Assembly: GCA_035544895.1 (NCBI GenBank)
Contig: DASZZM010000050.1
Location: 3,281-67,280, forward strand
Origin: JASLEW01 sp035544895
GTDB lineage: Bacteria > Acidobacteriota > Thermoanaerobaculia > Multivoradales > UBA5704
DNA length: 64,000 nucleotides
Direction of reading: 5' to 3'
Of the stretch, positions 45,276 through 55,900 are shown in pieces; within the stretch, counting starts at the first letter, position 1; each line of letters opens with the position of its first letter. Both the position numbers and the translations under genes were made by a program. Under the pieces are notes generated by a model. It saw only the letters and a list, made by a program, of their open reading frames with translations. It did no database searches and was not told where the DNA came from.

Positions 45276-45295
<20 letters not shown>
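43286..45295 (+). CDS. Multi-pass membrane glycosyltransferase-like protein with TPR domain
   Basis: This protein of about 669 residues resembles bacterial TMTC/PMT-like proteins. The first 440 residues hold about ten membrane segments (LGLTLLTLAAYLPAL and others) and the conserved loops GFIIFDDRQYVTENP, NWHPLTLLSHMLDCELFGLN, HLTSLLLHL, VHPTHVESVAWVAERKDVL and AKPMAVTLPLALLILDFWPL. The last 200 residues form about six TPR repeats (AHYRAALVLEPRNPRAYAAM and similar). Eukaryotic TMTCs are O-mannosyltransferases; the bacterial role is unclear. The start is uncertain: ATG at 43286 or 43319. The end overlaps the convergent dehydrogenase by 20 nt. Confidence 0.82.
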
Positions 45296-46319
<1,024 letters not shown>

Positions 46320-46413
46320 GCCCGCCTCCTTCTCCTGCCCCTCGCTTCTCCCGCCGTCCGTCAATGCTAGTCCAGATCGGCTGCGCAGGGAGTGAGGCGC
46401 CGGAAAGAGGGGC

Positions 46414-48816
46414 TCAGTCGCCGCGCAGCGCGATGAGCGGTTCCAGGCGCGCGGCGCGCCAGGAGGGGACCAGGCTGGCGAGCAGCGTGACCCCGATCAG
46501 CAGCAGCGACGCCTGGAGATAGGTGGCGGTGTCGGTTGGGCTCACCGCGAAGAGCAGGCTGCGCAGGACCCGGCTGAGCGCCAGAGCTCCGGCGAGCCCC
46601 AGGGCGACGCCGCAGAGAGCGAGCGCCAGGCCCCGACCCAGCACCCGGAGCAAGATATCCCCGCGCAGCGCGCCCAGCGCCATCCGCAGGCCGATCTCAT
46701 GGCGTCGCCGGTTGACCGCGACCATGGTGACACCGTAGACGCCGACCACTGCCAGCAGAGTCGCCAGGCACGCGAAGACGGCGACCAGCAGCAGCGTGAG
46801 ACGAGGCCGCGCCACCGCCTCGGCAAGGGCGTCTTCCATCGTCTCGACGGCCGCGATCGGCTGCTCGGGGTCGATGCCGTTGACCGCCTTGCGCACCGCG
46901 GGGATCAGCTCGAGCGGACGGCCCGGAGTGCGCACCAGCACGGTCATGAACGACCATGGAACCTGCAAGAACGTCCGGTAGACCATTGAGCGCGGCGCCC
47001 GGTCCGGCGCGACCGAGGGGACGTCGGCGACCACGCCGACGATGGTGATCCAGCGCCGCGACGGGTCGGCCGGATTTCCATAGGCGATTCGCTGCCCGAT
47101 CGGGCTCGACCCGCCCCAGTAACGCCGCGCCACCGTCTCGTTGACCACCGCAACCGGAGGTGCGTCGGCCGCGTCCCGCGCCGTCAGCTCGCGCCCGGCG
47201 CGCACCGGGATGCCCAGCGTTCTGAAATAGCCGGGGCTGACGAATTCGGTGCCCTCGGCGCGCCGCTCCTCGGCCGGCTGCGCCGGCCTGCCCTCGATCG
47301 CGAAGGGGCCGCCGAGAAAGTCATCGGAGATCGGCGGGTTGAGCGAGGCCGCGGCCGCGACGCCGGGCAGCTCCTGCAGCCGGCCGAGGAGCCGGGCGAA
47401 GAACTCCCTCTGCTGGAAGGGCTCGCCGTAGCGGTCTTGCGGCAAGTGGATGCTCAGGCTGAGCAGATGCGCCGGCCGGAAGCCGGGATCGATGGTTTGC
47501 AGCCGGACGAAGCTCCTGAGCAGGAGCCCGGCGCCGAGGAGCAGCACCAGGGTCAAGGCCAGCTCCCAGACCAGCAGAGCCGCTTGCAGCCGTTGCCTGG
47601 ATGGATCCGAGGTGGCTCCTTGCCGGATCGCGCCCGCCAGGTCGGGGCGCGACGCTTGCAGCGCGGGCAGCAAGCCGAAGAGCGCGCCGCAGCCGAGCGC
47701 CAGGGCGGCCGTGAAGCCGAGGGCGCCGGCATCGAGCCGGATCTCGGCGAGGCGCGGCACGTCGGCAGGCAGCCAGTGCAGCAAGGCGCCCAGCCCGCCC
47801 CGCGCCAGCAGCCATGCGGCCGCTCCCGCCGCCAGCGCCACCAGCAGGCTCTCCGCCAGCATCTGCCGCAGCAGGCGCGGCCCGGTCGCGCCCACGGCGA
47901 CGCGGATCGCCATCTCGCGATGCCTTGCGGAGGTGCGCGCCAGCAGCAGGTTCGACAGGTTGGCGCAGGCGATGAGCAGGACGAGAGCGATGGCGGACAT
48001 CAGCAGCAGCAGAGTGGGCCGGATCCCGCCGACGACCTGCCGGTGCAGGGTCACCACGTTGACGCCGCGGGCCACCATCGTGGTCCGCGCGATGCCCTCC
48101 AGCTCCGCCTGCGCCTGCGCCGCCGCCACGCCCGGGCGCAGCAGGCCCAGCACTCTCATGTACTCGATCTCGCGCTGGTCTTCGCTCTCCGTGCCGAATT
48201 GCAGCGCGGGCACGTCGTGCGGCGCCGGCAGCCAGAGGTCGGCCGCGGGCGGAAACTGGAAGTGCGGCGGCATGACTCCCCGCACGGTGAACGGATGGCC
48301 GTTGAGCCGCAGCACCCGGCCAAGCACATGGCGGTCGCCGCCGAATTTGCGGCGCCACAGCGCGTCGCTCAGGACCACCTCCTGGACTTCGCTCTCACCG
48401 GGGGAGAAGGTCCTGCCCAGCGCGGCCGGGGTGCCGAGCACTGGAAAGAAGTCGCCGGTCACGCTGGCGGCGGTCAGCTCTTCGGGGGTGCCGCCGCCGC
48501 CGAGAGTGGGGTGCAGATAGGGAAAGAAGCCAGCCATCCGCTCGCAGGTCCGGCTGCGCTCCTTCCAGATCGCGAAGTAACTCGGCCTGACGGTGTTCTC
48601 CATCGTCCGGCCGGGCTTGGTCTCCCAGATCATCACCAGCCGGCCGGCATTGCCGTACGGCAGCGGGCGGAGCACGACCGAGCTGAGCACGCTCCAGATC
48701 GTGGTGGTGCCGCCGATACCCAACGCCAGCACCACGATGGCAACCGCGCTGAACCCCGGGCTCCTGGCCAGGCTCCGCGCCGCGCAGCGCAAGTCCCATC
48801 CCCAGCCGCCGGTCAT
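46414..48816 (-). CDS. ADOP-type ABC transporter permease (second copy)
   Basis: This 800-residue MacB-like duplicated permease starts directly with the first FtsX unit (LRCAARSLARSPGFSAVAIV, ALGIGGTTTIWSVLSSVVLR). It lacks the about 75-residue cytoplasmic leader found in the copy at 11518-14175. A periplasmic MacB domain (VTGDFFPVLGTPAALGRTF) and membrane helices near LLLLMSAIALVLLIACANLS follow. The second unit ends in VSPTDTATYLQASLLLIGV and SWRAARLEPLIALRG. The ATG at 48816 follows AAGGAGGACAGAGG. Unlike the first copy it has no padR beside it, but its promoter carries a PadR-like palindrome. Confidence 0.9.
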   Translation of the reverse strand: MTGGWGWDLRCAARSLARSPGFSAVAIVVLALGIGGTTTIWSVLSSVVLRPLPYGNAGRLVMIWETKPGRTMENTVRPSYFAIWKERSRTCERMAGFFPYLHPTLGGGGTPEELTAASVTGDFFPVLGTPAALGRTFSPGESEVQEVVLSDALWRRKFGGDRHVLGRVLRLNGHPFTVRGVMPPHFQFPPAADLWLPAPHDVPALQFGTESEDQREIEYMRVLGLLRPGVAAAQAQAELEGIARTTMVARGVNVVTLHRQVVGGIRPTLLLLMSAIALVLLIACANLSNLLLARTSARHREMAIRVAVGATGPRLLRQMLAESLLVALAAGAAAWLLARGGLGALLHWLPADVPRLAEIRLDAGALGFTAALALGCGALFGLLPALQASRPDLAGAIRQGATSDPSRQRLQAALLVWELALTLVLLLGAGLLLRSFVRLQTIDPGFRPAHLLSLSIHLPQDRYGEPFQQREFFARLLGRLQELPGVAAAASLNPPISDDFLGGPFAIEGRPAQPAEERRAEGTEFVSPGYFRTLGIPVRAGRELTARDAADAPPVAVVNETVARRYWGGSSPIGQRIAYGNPADPSRRWITIVGVVADVPSVAPDRAPRSMVYRTFLQVPWSFMTVLVRTPGRPLELIPAVRKAVNGIDPEQPIAAVETMEDALAEAVARPRLTLLLVAVFACLATLLAVVGVYGVTMVAVNRRRHEIGLRMALGALRGDILLRVLGRGLALALCGVALGLAGALALSRVLRSLLFAVSPTDTATYLQASLLLIGVTLLASLVPSWRAARLEPLIALRGD

Positions 48817-48889
48817 CCTCTGTCCTCCTTCGAGTTGGCGCCGCCGGTGGGCGGTCTTCCCTCCCAAGTGCTTTCCTCGTGTGTCGCAG

Positions 48890-48966
48890 CGGGGGCGCTG
48901 GTGGTCCGCGCGCCAGCACTTGGACTACGCCAAAGGATGCTGGCGCGCGGCCCACCAGCGCCCCCG
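48890..48966. repeat. 29-bp inverted repeat (large hairpin) in the ADOP leader
   Basis: The arms 48890-48918 and 48938-48966 pair at 28 of 29 positions (CGGGGGCGCTGGTGG end) around a 19-nt loop. It lies in the predicted 5' leader of the second ADOP gene. It could be a MITE-like insertion or a transcriptional attenuator. Confidence 0.75.
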
Positions 48967-48990
48967 GAGCACGGTGTGTGCGGCGTCCCA

Positions 48991-49028
48991 GGGGGACGCC
49001 CCCGCCGCGGCAAGAGTTTCGTTATAGG
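48991..49028 (-). repeat. Partial GC-rich repeat upstream of the second ADOP gene
   Basis: On the minus strand CTATAACGAAACTCTTGCC leads into GGCGGGGGCGTCCCCC. The next bases complete a GGCGTCCC/GGGACGCC hairpin. The 65-bp core is absent. Confidence 0.55.
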
Positions 49029-49051
49029 CGAGAACCTCTGCGCCACCGTCA

Positions 49052-49089
49052 ACTACCCAGATAGTACTACCTGGGTGGTGAATCCTCAA
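49052..49089 (-). promoter_or_regulatory. Promoter of the second ADOP gene with 28-bp palindromic operator
   Basis: On the minus strand TTGAGG (49084-49089) and TACTAT (49061-49066) are 17 bp apart. The -10 lies in a near-perfect 28-bp palindrome (49052-49079; 12 of 14 pairs, centred on TAGTACTA), a symmetry expected for a PadR-type repressor. The predicted leader is about 240 nt and includes a repeat and a large hairpin. Confidence 0.65.
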
Positions 49090-49097
49090 GCTCCGGC

Positions 49098-49129
49098 GGC
49101 TCGTGGTAGTGCTCCATTAGTGTGTTGCC
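49098..49129 (-). repeat. Dispersed 31-bp repeat, copy 1 of 3
   Basis: On the minus strand GGCAACACACTAATGGAGCA and CTACCACGAGCC match the copies at 50215-50245 and 50704-50734 (shared GCAACACxCTxAT and CACTACC). It may be an IS terminus. Confidence 0.5.
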
Positions 49130-49173
49130 GGCTCGGCCGGCCGTAACCTCAGCGTCTCTGGCGAGCCCAAGGA

Positions 49174-49368
49174 GGACCGCGCAAGCGGGCGAACCTGCGG
49201 GCCGCCCTGGCGCTCTACTTCGCCTATTACAACTTTTGCAGGATGCACAAGAGCATCCGCATGACCCCTGCGATGAAAGCGAGGATCACCCGGAAACCGT
49301 GGGCGATGGCGGACCTGCTGGCGGCGGCGCAGGCGACGGCGGCCGAGGGGACCGCCATCGCGGCATGA
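49174..49368 (+). pseudogene. C-terminal fragment of an IS transposase
   Basis: The frame ending in TGA at 49368 reads NLRAALALYFAYYNFCRMHK, then SIRMTPAMKARITRKPWAMA and about 20 Ala-rich residues. The YYNFCRxHKSxRxTPAM pattern is the C-terminal end of DDE transposases of the IS1-like type widespread in bacterial genomes. The rest of the transposase is missing, and the sequence upstream of 49174 is unrelated. It is a dead remnant that marks past insertion in this accessory patch. Confidence 0.6.
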
Positions 49369-49381
49369 GCTTGCCGTATTT

Positions 49382-50041
49382 TTAATCGTCTGACGGGTCG
49401 CGGGGCCGAGGCCAGTGACGAACAACATACTCGATAATTGCTTCCCTTGCATCGGGATGCAGGTCGACCATCGACTCGCCCATCAAACCGCTCGGCCCCA
49501 GCGATACAATTAGCTGAGCGTAAAATAGATTTGGCCGGGTCAACTCGGCCATAAAAACTGATTGCGGACCTTCTTTAGCTATCGCATTGAGCAGCCGCAG
49601 ATCGCTGTCTGGCAGTTTATTAAGGACAGCGAACACCCTTATGCGTTCTCGGTGCGCTTTCTCTTTTTGCGCGTCAGAGACAAGGAGTTCATTGGGTGGC
49701 GACACCTGTAGGGCAGCAGTCGGCATCTCCATCTGTACGGCGGTCGCGGCAACCCCGCCGGGTTGCTGGGGCTTGTTGCGATTTACGAGCCAAGCGAAAA
49801 GCGCGGCAAATGAACAGAACAGGAAGGCGATACCGCCAGCGTTTGCCCATTCTGAGGGCAAGCCAAAACCCCGCCCTAGCCAAGCGAGGGCGCCTATCAT
49901 CGCAGTAATGAGCCAAGGCCAGTATGTCTTGAGGAAACCAGCGAGAATCCAGCACCATATCTTGAAGAGAATGGCCCTGACCAAGGTCTGCCAAACCCAA
50001 ATCGGATTCCACCACTGGCGCCGCGTTGATTGATTAGCCAT
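49382..50041 (-). CDS. Predicted membrane protein of unknown function
   Basis: This 219-residue protein has a Trp-rich N-terminus (RRQWWNPIWVWQTLVRAILF), two or three membrane helices in residues 15-90 (WPWLITAMIGALAWLGRGFG; GGIAFLFCSFAALFAWLV) and a cytoplasmic C-terminal domain of about 120 residues with no recognised motif (RVFAVLNKLPDSDLRLLNAI resembles a short helical regulatory domain). The gene has much lower GC than its neighbours, so it may be a recent acquisition. It starts with ATG at 50041. Its function is unknown. Confidence 0.6.
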   Translation of the reverse strand: MANQSTRRQWWNPIWVWQTLVRAILFKIWCWILAGFLKTYWPWLITAMIGALAWLGRGFGLPSEWANAGGIAFLFCSFAALFAWLVNRNKPQQPGGVAATAVQMEMPTAALQVSPPNELLVSDAQKEKAHRERIRVFAVLNKLPDSDLRLLNAIAKEGPQSVFMAELTRPNLFYAQLIVSLGPSGLMGESMVDLHPDAREAIIEYVVRHWPRPRDPSDD

Positions 50042-50214
50042 GACACCCCCACAGGTGCCCCCGCCGGCTGGCGGCGCGGCGGTCGGGGGCGGGTGCCCGT
50101 TGGAGGCTGGCCGAGCCTCGCCGCGCCAGGGGCGATTCTAGCGCGTGGGGGAAGGGAGTCTGCCGGGGGGCCAGAGGGAGCCTCATGGCGGACCCGCCGC
50201 AGGGTCGCTTGGGG

Positions 50215-50245
50215 GCAGCAACACACTGATACCCCACTACCAGGC
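50215..50245 (+). repeat. Dispersed 31-bp repeat, copy 2 of 3
   Basis: It matches 26 of 31 positions of the copy at 50704-50734 in the same orientation, flanking the small membrane-protein gene at 50313. The rest of the 271-bp gap 50042-50312 holds nothing recognisable. Confidence 0.55.
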
Positions 50246-50312
50246 CGCCACCCGCCCGAGATCCTTGCGTTAGGGATGCTATGCTTCCGGGCGACCCTCG
50301 CAGGAGGAACGA

Positions 50313-50666
50313 ATGCGCAAAGACTCCTTGTGGATTCTCAAGCTCGGCGGCGACGAATGGACCGCCGTGTTCATGGCCGCAAGCGGCCTGATCTGGACAG
50401 TCGCGGCTTACCGTTCTATCCCTGACGTTGCTCTTGGTCTTGGACAATATGGGGGCAAGGGATTCTCCGGTTCCAGTTGGCCAGTGCCCGCTGATCACGG
50501 CATGCCGGTCTGGGCCGTCGGCTTCTGTTGGATGTCGATAGGATTCTCTGGAATCGCCACCATGGCTTCCCGCCGGCTCCATGATTTTCAGCGGACGCAC
50601 GCGGTCGTATTCACCTTTCTCGCGGTGCTGTTCTTCGTTCTCGTGGCCTGGCTGACCTGGATTTGA
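50313..50666 (+). CDS. Small predicted membrane protein
   Basis: This 117-residue protein has about three membrane segments (TAVFMAASGLIWTVAAY, VWAVGFCWMSIGFSGIA, AVVFTFLAVLFFVLVAWLTW). It follows AGGAGGAACG, so the start at 50313 is well supported. No family is recognised. Its GC is lower than the flanking genes. It lies between two direct copies of a 31-bp repeat, as if carried on a small mobile cassette. Confidence 0.6.
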   Translation: MRKDSLWILKLGGDEWTAVFMAASGLIWTVAAYRSIPDVALGLGQYGGKGFSGSSWPVPADHGMPVWAVGFCWMSIGFSGIATMASRRLHDFQRTHAVVFTFLAVLFFVLVAWLTWI

Positions 50667-50703
50667 TGCCCGGAGCGGTCCTCCCCTTTCAGGGATGGAT
50701 CGT

Positions 50704-50734
50704 GCAGCAACACCCTGATAGAGCACTACCCGGC
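50704..50734 (+). repeat. Dispersed 31-bp repeat, copy 3 of 3
   Basis: GCAGCAACACCCTGATAGAG followed by CACTACCCGGC repeats the sequence at 50215-50245. It lies 135 bp upstream of the amidohydrolase start. Confidence 0.55.
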
Positions 50735-50868
50735 TCGTCCCTGCAGAAAGTGCCGGCCGCTCGCGACGAATGCCTGAGACAAGTCTGCCTCTGCCGGCCG
50801 CGCCGCCGCGTGCCTGCGAGATAATGCGCGAGACCGGCGGCGACGCAGCTCTTCGGAGGAGGACCGCG

Positions 50869-52206
50869 ATGAGGCCTCTGCGCACCAATGAGAAGTGTGG
50901 GCTGACTCTTCTCTCCCTGGCGGCTCTCTTCGCCCTGGGGTTCGGAGCGGCCACCCAGCCGCCTGCCCCATCCGCCTCCGCTCCCGCGGCCCCGGCCGCC
51001 GCGGCTCCGGTCGATGCCTCGGCTGCCGCCGCCGCTGGCAGGCCCGTCCTCCTCTATGCCGACCGGGTGCTCGACGGCCGCGGCAACGCCGCCACCCATG
51101 TCACGATCCGCGTCGTGGGCTCGCGCATCGCCGCAGTTACCCCGGGAACGCCGGCCGCGGCGGCTACCTACGACGTGTGCGGCGGGCTCACCCTGATGCC
51201 CGGCGGCGTCGACACCCACGTTCACATCGGCTGGCATTTCGGCGCCAACGGCAAGAGCCGGAGCGGCGAGGACAAGAGCGAGCCGCCCGGCCAGGCAATG
51301 CTCTACGCGGTGGAGAATGCGCTCGCCACCGTGCGCGGCGGCATCACCACGGTGCAGAGCCTGGGCGCGCCGGAGGATCGCGACCTGCGTGACGCGATCG
51401 CGCGCGGCATCATCCCCGGCCCGCGCGTGCTCACCTCGCTTGCTCCGATCACCGAGGAGACCGGCCCGGCCGCAAAGATGCGCGCCACCGTCCGCGAGCG
51501 CGCCGCCCAGGGCGCCGACGTGATCAAGATCTTCGCCTCCAAGAGCATCCGCGACGGCGGCGGGCCCACGCTCAGCCAGGAGCAGCTCGACGCCGCCTGC
51601 GGCGAGGCGCGGGCGCACAATCTGCGCTCGGCCGTACACTCCCACGGCGTCGAGAGCACCCGCCGCGCCGTCCTCGCCGGCTGCACTTCGATCGAGCACG
51701 GCGTCCTGCTCGACGCTCCCACGCTGCGCCTGATGGCCGAGCACGGAACCTGGTTCGATCCCAACATCGACCTCGTCTTCCGCAACTATTTCGAGAACCA
51801 GGCGCACTTCCTCGGCATCGGCAACTACACCGCCGAGGGCTTCGCCCAGATGCGCCGGGCCGTCCCCCTCGCGCTCGCCGTCTTCAAGCAGGCCCTCGCC
51901 ACCCCGGGGCTCAAGGTCGTCTTCGGCACCGATGCGGTCGCCGGCTCCCACGGGCGCAACTTCGAGGAGCTCGTCTACCGCGTCTCTACCGGTGGCCAGA
52001 ACCCCATGGCGGCGCTCGTCTCGGCGACCTCGCTCGCCGCCGAGAGCCTGGGCCTCCAGGACCGGATCGGCGCCATCGCGCCCGGCATGGACGCCGACCT
52101 CATCGCCGTCCAGGGCGACCCTCTCGAGGACATCGACGCTTTGCGCCGCGTCGTCTGGGTGATGAAAGCAGGCCAAGTGGTCAAGAACGAGACGCGGTGC
52201 CGCTGA
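50869..52206 (+). CDS. Exported metal-dependent amidohydrolase
   Basis: This 445-residue protein is of the imidazolonepropionase/prolidase-like amidohydrolase group. A signal sequence (CGLTLLSLAALFALGFGAAT) and an Ala/Pro linker precede the catalytic domain. Metal-binding motifs are MPGGVDTHVHIGWHF (HxH), KIFASKS with the Lys that is probably carboxylated, AVHSHGVESTRRAVLAGCTS, IEHGVLLD, and FGTDAVAGSHGRNFEEL with the catalytic Asp. The C-terminal APGMDADLIAVQGDPLEDI closes the domain. The ATG at 50869 follows GGAGGAGGACCGCG. Dipeptidase or arylamide-type activity is common in the family. It overlaps the next gene by 1 nt (TGATG). Confidence 0.88.
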   Translation: MRPLRTNEKCGLTLLSLAALFALGFGAATQPPAPSASAPAAPAAAAPVDASAAAAAGRPVLLYADRVLDGRGNAATHVTIRVVGSRIAAVTPGTPAAAATYDVCGGLTLMPGGVDTHVHIGWHFGANGKSRSGEDKSEPPGQAMLYAVENALATVRGGITTVQSLGAPEDRDLRDAIARGIIPGPRVLTSLAPITEETGPAAKMRATVRERAAQGADVIKIFASKSIRDGGGPTLSQEQLDAACGEARAHNLRSAVHSHGVESTRRAVLAGCTSIEHGVLLDAPTLRLMAEHGTWFDPNIDLVFRNYFENQAHFLGIGNYTAEGFAQMRRAVPLALAVFKQALATPGLKVVFGTDAVAGSHGRNFEELVYRVSTGGQNPMAALVSATSLAAESLGLQDRIGAIAPGMDADLIAVQGDPLEDIDALRRVVWVMKAGQVVKNETRCR

Positions 52207-52922
52207 TGTCTGCTCCTTCCCAGGGCAAAGGCGGAGCTCCCGCGCCGGGAGGCCCGTTGGCTCGGGCCGAGAAGGAGACCGGCCGCATCGAGGCCTTCAG
52301 CGACGGCGTGTTCGCAATTGCCATGACCCTGCTGGTGCTCGACCTCAAGGTCCCCAGGCCTTCCGAGCTGCCGCCCGCCGGCGGGCTCTCGGCCGCCCTC
52401 CTCGCGCAGTGGCCGACCTTCCTCGCCTACCTGAACAGCTTCGCCACCATCCTGGTGATGTGGGTCAACCATCACGTCCTGTTCGGCCATATCAAGCGCA
52501 CCGATCAGGTTTTTCTCTTCCTCAACGGCTTGCTGTTGCTGTTCGTAACCTTCGTGCCCTACCCAACGGCCCTGCTGGCCGCCTACTTCGAGCGCCCGGA
52601 GGCCCCCCTTGCGGCGGCGCTCTACGCCGCCACCTTCGTCGTCATCGCCGTCGCCTACAACCTCCTGTGGTGGCACGCCTCCGCCGGCCACCGCCTCCTC
52701 GACCGCCACGTCGATCCCGCCTGGGTGCGCGGCATCACCCGCCAGTACTGGCTCGGGCCGCCCCTCTACGCCCTGGCCTTCGTCCTCGCCTTCATCTCCG
52801 TGCCCGCGAGCGCCGGCCTGTGCTTCCTCCTCGCCCTCTTCTTCTGCTTCACCGGCGTCCTCCCCGAGCTCCTCGCCCGCCACCGCCGGCGGCACCAGCG
52901 GGGGGAGGAGGGGTGGGGGTGA
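52206..52922 (+). CDS. TMEM175-type potassium channel-like protein (DUF1211)
   Basis: This 238-residue membrane protein shows the TMEM175/DUF1211 signature RIEAFSDGVFAIAMTLLVLD at the first helix (usual form FSDGVxAI), TILVMWVNHHVLFGHI in the third helix and about six helices in total. Bacterial members form potassium channels. It starts at ATG 52206, overlapping the stop of the amidohydrolase, so the two are translationally coupled. It is followed, 13 bp away, by the convergent STAND gene. The family assignment is confident; the physiological role here is not known. Confidence 0.88.
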   Translation: MSAPSQGKGGAPAPGGPLARAEKETGRIEAFSDGVFAIAMTLLVLDLKVPRPSELPPAGGLSAALLAQWPTFLAYLNSFATILVMWVNHHVLFGHIKRTDQVFLFLNGLLLLFVTFVPYPTALLAAYFERPEAPLAAALYAATFVVIAVAYNLLWWHASAGHRLLDRHVDPAWVRGITRQYWLGPPLYALAFVLAFISVPASAGLCFLLALFFCFTGVLPELLARHRRRHQRGEEGWG

Positions 52923-52935
52923 GCTGGGACGCGGG

Positions 52936-55900
52936 TTAGCGGCGTTTTCGCTTGCCGCGCTTGGGGGGTTGGCGAAATCCCGGCCGCAATGGCTTGCTCT
53001 TCAGTTGTTGGGCAAGGGTCTTGATTCTTCTGGCCTGATCGGGATTGCTCGGAAGGTCTTGGAGCAGGGAAGCCGTCAGGTTGAAGGCCTCCACTCGTTG
53101 ATCGAGCTCCTTCAAGGCGCCGGCGACATTGAGCACGGACTCGACTGTATGAGGGTGACGCGATCCCAGGATCTCGCGCTGGATTTCGAGAGCTTGGCGA
53201 GCGTGGTCCAGTCCCAGTTCTGGTTTCCCGAGCTGCCGATAGACAAAGGCAACGCGCTGAAGTGCCATTGCGGTCTCGGGATGTTTGGCACCGAGGGACT
53301 TGCGCTGGATCTCAAGCGCTTGAATATAGAGATCAAGGGCTTTGTTCCACTGGCCGAGCCGGCTTTGGATCCATCCCAGATTAGCGAGCGAGGCAGCTAT
53401 CGTCGGGTGGTGCTCGCTGAGGATTTCGCGATGAATTTTAAGCGCCTCCAATCCGTACTCGAGCGCCTCTTTCAATCTGCCGTATCCGGCGTACGCCCAG
53501 CCTACATTCTGGAGAGACTTTCCTGTCGCTGGGTGTAGTTCGCCGAGGATCTTGCGATTTACCTGGAGCGCCTCAAGGCTGAATTCCAAGGCCTTTTTCC
53601 AGTCCCCAAGGTTCCCGTAACAGACTCCGACGGAATCACAAGCACTGGCCGTATGAGGGTGCTGCTCGCCTAGCGTGGTCTTCAAGGTTGCAAACGATCG
53701 GAGTTCGTAGTTAAGCGCCTCTTTGGAGTCGCCGCGTCCGCTATAGGCCACGCCAATCGCACTGTAAGATCTAGCCGTGTGGGGATGTTCTTCGCCGAGA
53801 ATCTTGCGCTGTATTGAAAGTGCTTGGAAAGAGAAGTCAAGCGCCTTGTTCCAATCGCCGAGGGAGTTATAGGTTGTTGCGAGATTCCCGAGCGACAGCG
53901 CCGTATCGGCATGGTCGTCACCCAGGACCTCCTGCCGAATTGACAATGCCCGCTGAGCGACCTCTAAGGACTCTTTATAAAGCCCTTCCATACCATTTAC
54001 CACCCCCAGGTCACTCCAGATCCAAGCCTCCAGCTCGCGGTCCTGGTTGCCGTCGCTCTGAAAGAGAGCAAGCGCCTGTTCCACCCATCGCAAGGATATT
54101 TTGAACTGGCCGCGGTGAAATGGTGGATAGGCGAGCAGCCAAATGAGGCGGCTCGCGTGAGGACTACCGAGGGACGAAGCTTGCTCTCGCCAGGTATCAA
54201 GATGATCGATTTCAGCCTCGAAGGCAGGAAGGTCCACGAAGTCCTGCCGGCGGGCGAAGAACCAGTCTCCCAGGCGCCGGCAGACCTCCTCGGCCCAGGC
54301 GGCTCGTTCTTTGAGCGGCCGGTCTTCCTGGCGCACCTTGCGCACCAGGCGATGGAGGCCGTACCGGTCGGCTGTCGCCGTGCGCTCGAGGAGCCGGAGC
54401 TGAGCACCCAGGGCGAGAGCGCCAACCAGCTCGGTCTCCCCGACACTCAGGAGGGCGGCGAGCAGCGAGAGGCCCATCGTCGCCGAGCCACTCCATGTGA
54501 GAAGGTCCAGGATCTCGCCGAGCAGCGGCTCCTCCGCCAGTAGCCCTTCCTGGACCCGGAGAGTGGCGAAGAGATCGGCCTCATGCCGGGTGAAGCTGGC
54601 CAGCAGCCGAGGGTGGAGGGCAGCTCTTGGGTTGCTCTGAAGCAGGCTTCTGTACTGCTGCCAGGGGACTGATCTGTGCAGGAGGTAGGCGCCGGCCATC
54701 TCAAGGGCCAGCGGCAGGCCGCCTAGCTCCCGGGCGATCTCCCTCGCCGCGTTTTTTTCGGCTTCACTAGTCGCTGAGCGGCCGGCCTCAAGTGTCAGGA
54801 GGGCAACCGACTCCTCTTCGTCGAGAAAATCCAGGGGGATGGGCACGAAGCCGGGCTGCTCGGCGCGGCTCGTGACCAGAAGGTGCGGGTTCGCCGAGGG
54901 CAGCGGCAAGTACGGCTCGATGGCCGCGCGGTCTTCCAGATTGTCGAAGATAATCAGGCAGTCTGAGAAGCTGCGCAGGCGGTGCTGGGCGACGTCCAGC
55001 TTGACGCGGTGCTCCGATTCGCCAGCCACCCACCTCGCCTCGACCGCCAGGCGGGTGAGCTGGGCGGCGATGTCCTGGTCTGCGGTCAGCCAGATCACGC
55101 CATTGGGGTACTCGTCTTTGTAACGCCAGGCATACTCCACCGCCAACTGCGTCTTGCCGAGGCCGCCCAGCCCTTGGAAGGCTGCTGTCTGGCCGATGTT
55201 CGTCGGCTTCCCGCTCGTGAGCTGATCGCGGACCCGCTGCAGGGCCTGGTCGCGGCCGATCACCCGCTCGCCCTTCGGGCGGAAGGGAACGAAGAAGGGG
55301 CGGTTATCGGGAGAGTACGAAGCCCCTGGGGGTAGAGGCGCCGTATCCGGGCTGGAAGGCGATGGACCTGGCAGGGCACCAGCCCCGTCTCTGGCAATAT
55401 TGCCGAGCTGCGTGACGAGCGAGACGAGAGGCTCTCCGAAAGACGGGAAGGTGACGAATACGAGCGGCAAGTTGAGAGCTCGGAGTCGCTCCACGTCCCC
55501 CGCTCGAACTACCGCATAGTGCGGGCCCGAGGTGCCCTCGAAGAGATCGTTGACGCCGCGCAGCTCGACGCCCAGGGCGCGATCGTCGAAGCTGAAGCCC
55601 ACGAAGAGGAGCGATCGGGAAGCCAGAAGCGTTCTGAAGGTCGCGAGGGCGGCCTTGTAGCGCCCTTCCGATTCGCCTTGATAGAGGCGGCTGTAGCCGT
55701 CGGGAGTGAGAATCAGGTCGGCTGCATTGCCGATCCGACCATGCAGGTGCCAGACGGTCGGCCGTGCCGGCCGGCCGTCGTCGCGAAGAAGCCGACCCTG
55801 CTCAGCCTTGGCTTCGATGTCCCAGAGGTCGAGGTTCTTGAGGTCCGGACAGGACCAATGAAGGACCTTGTCGTAGTTCGTGGTGATGACCAGCGGGTGC

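Noticed and set aside
49117..49452. Minus-strand frame covering the IS remnant
   Set aside because: The plus-strand frame has the transposase motif; the minus frame has no known sequence.
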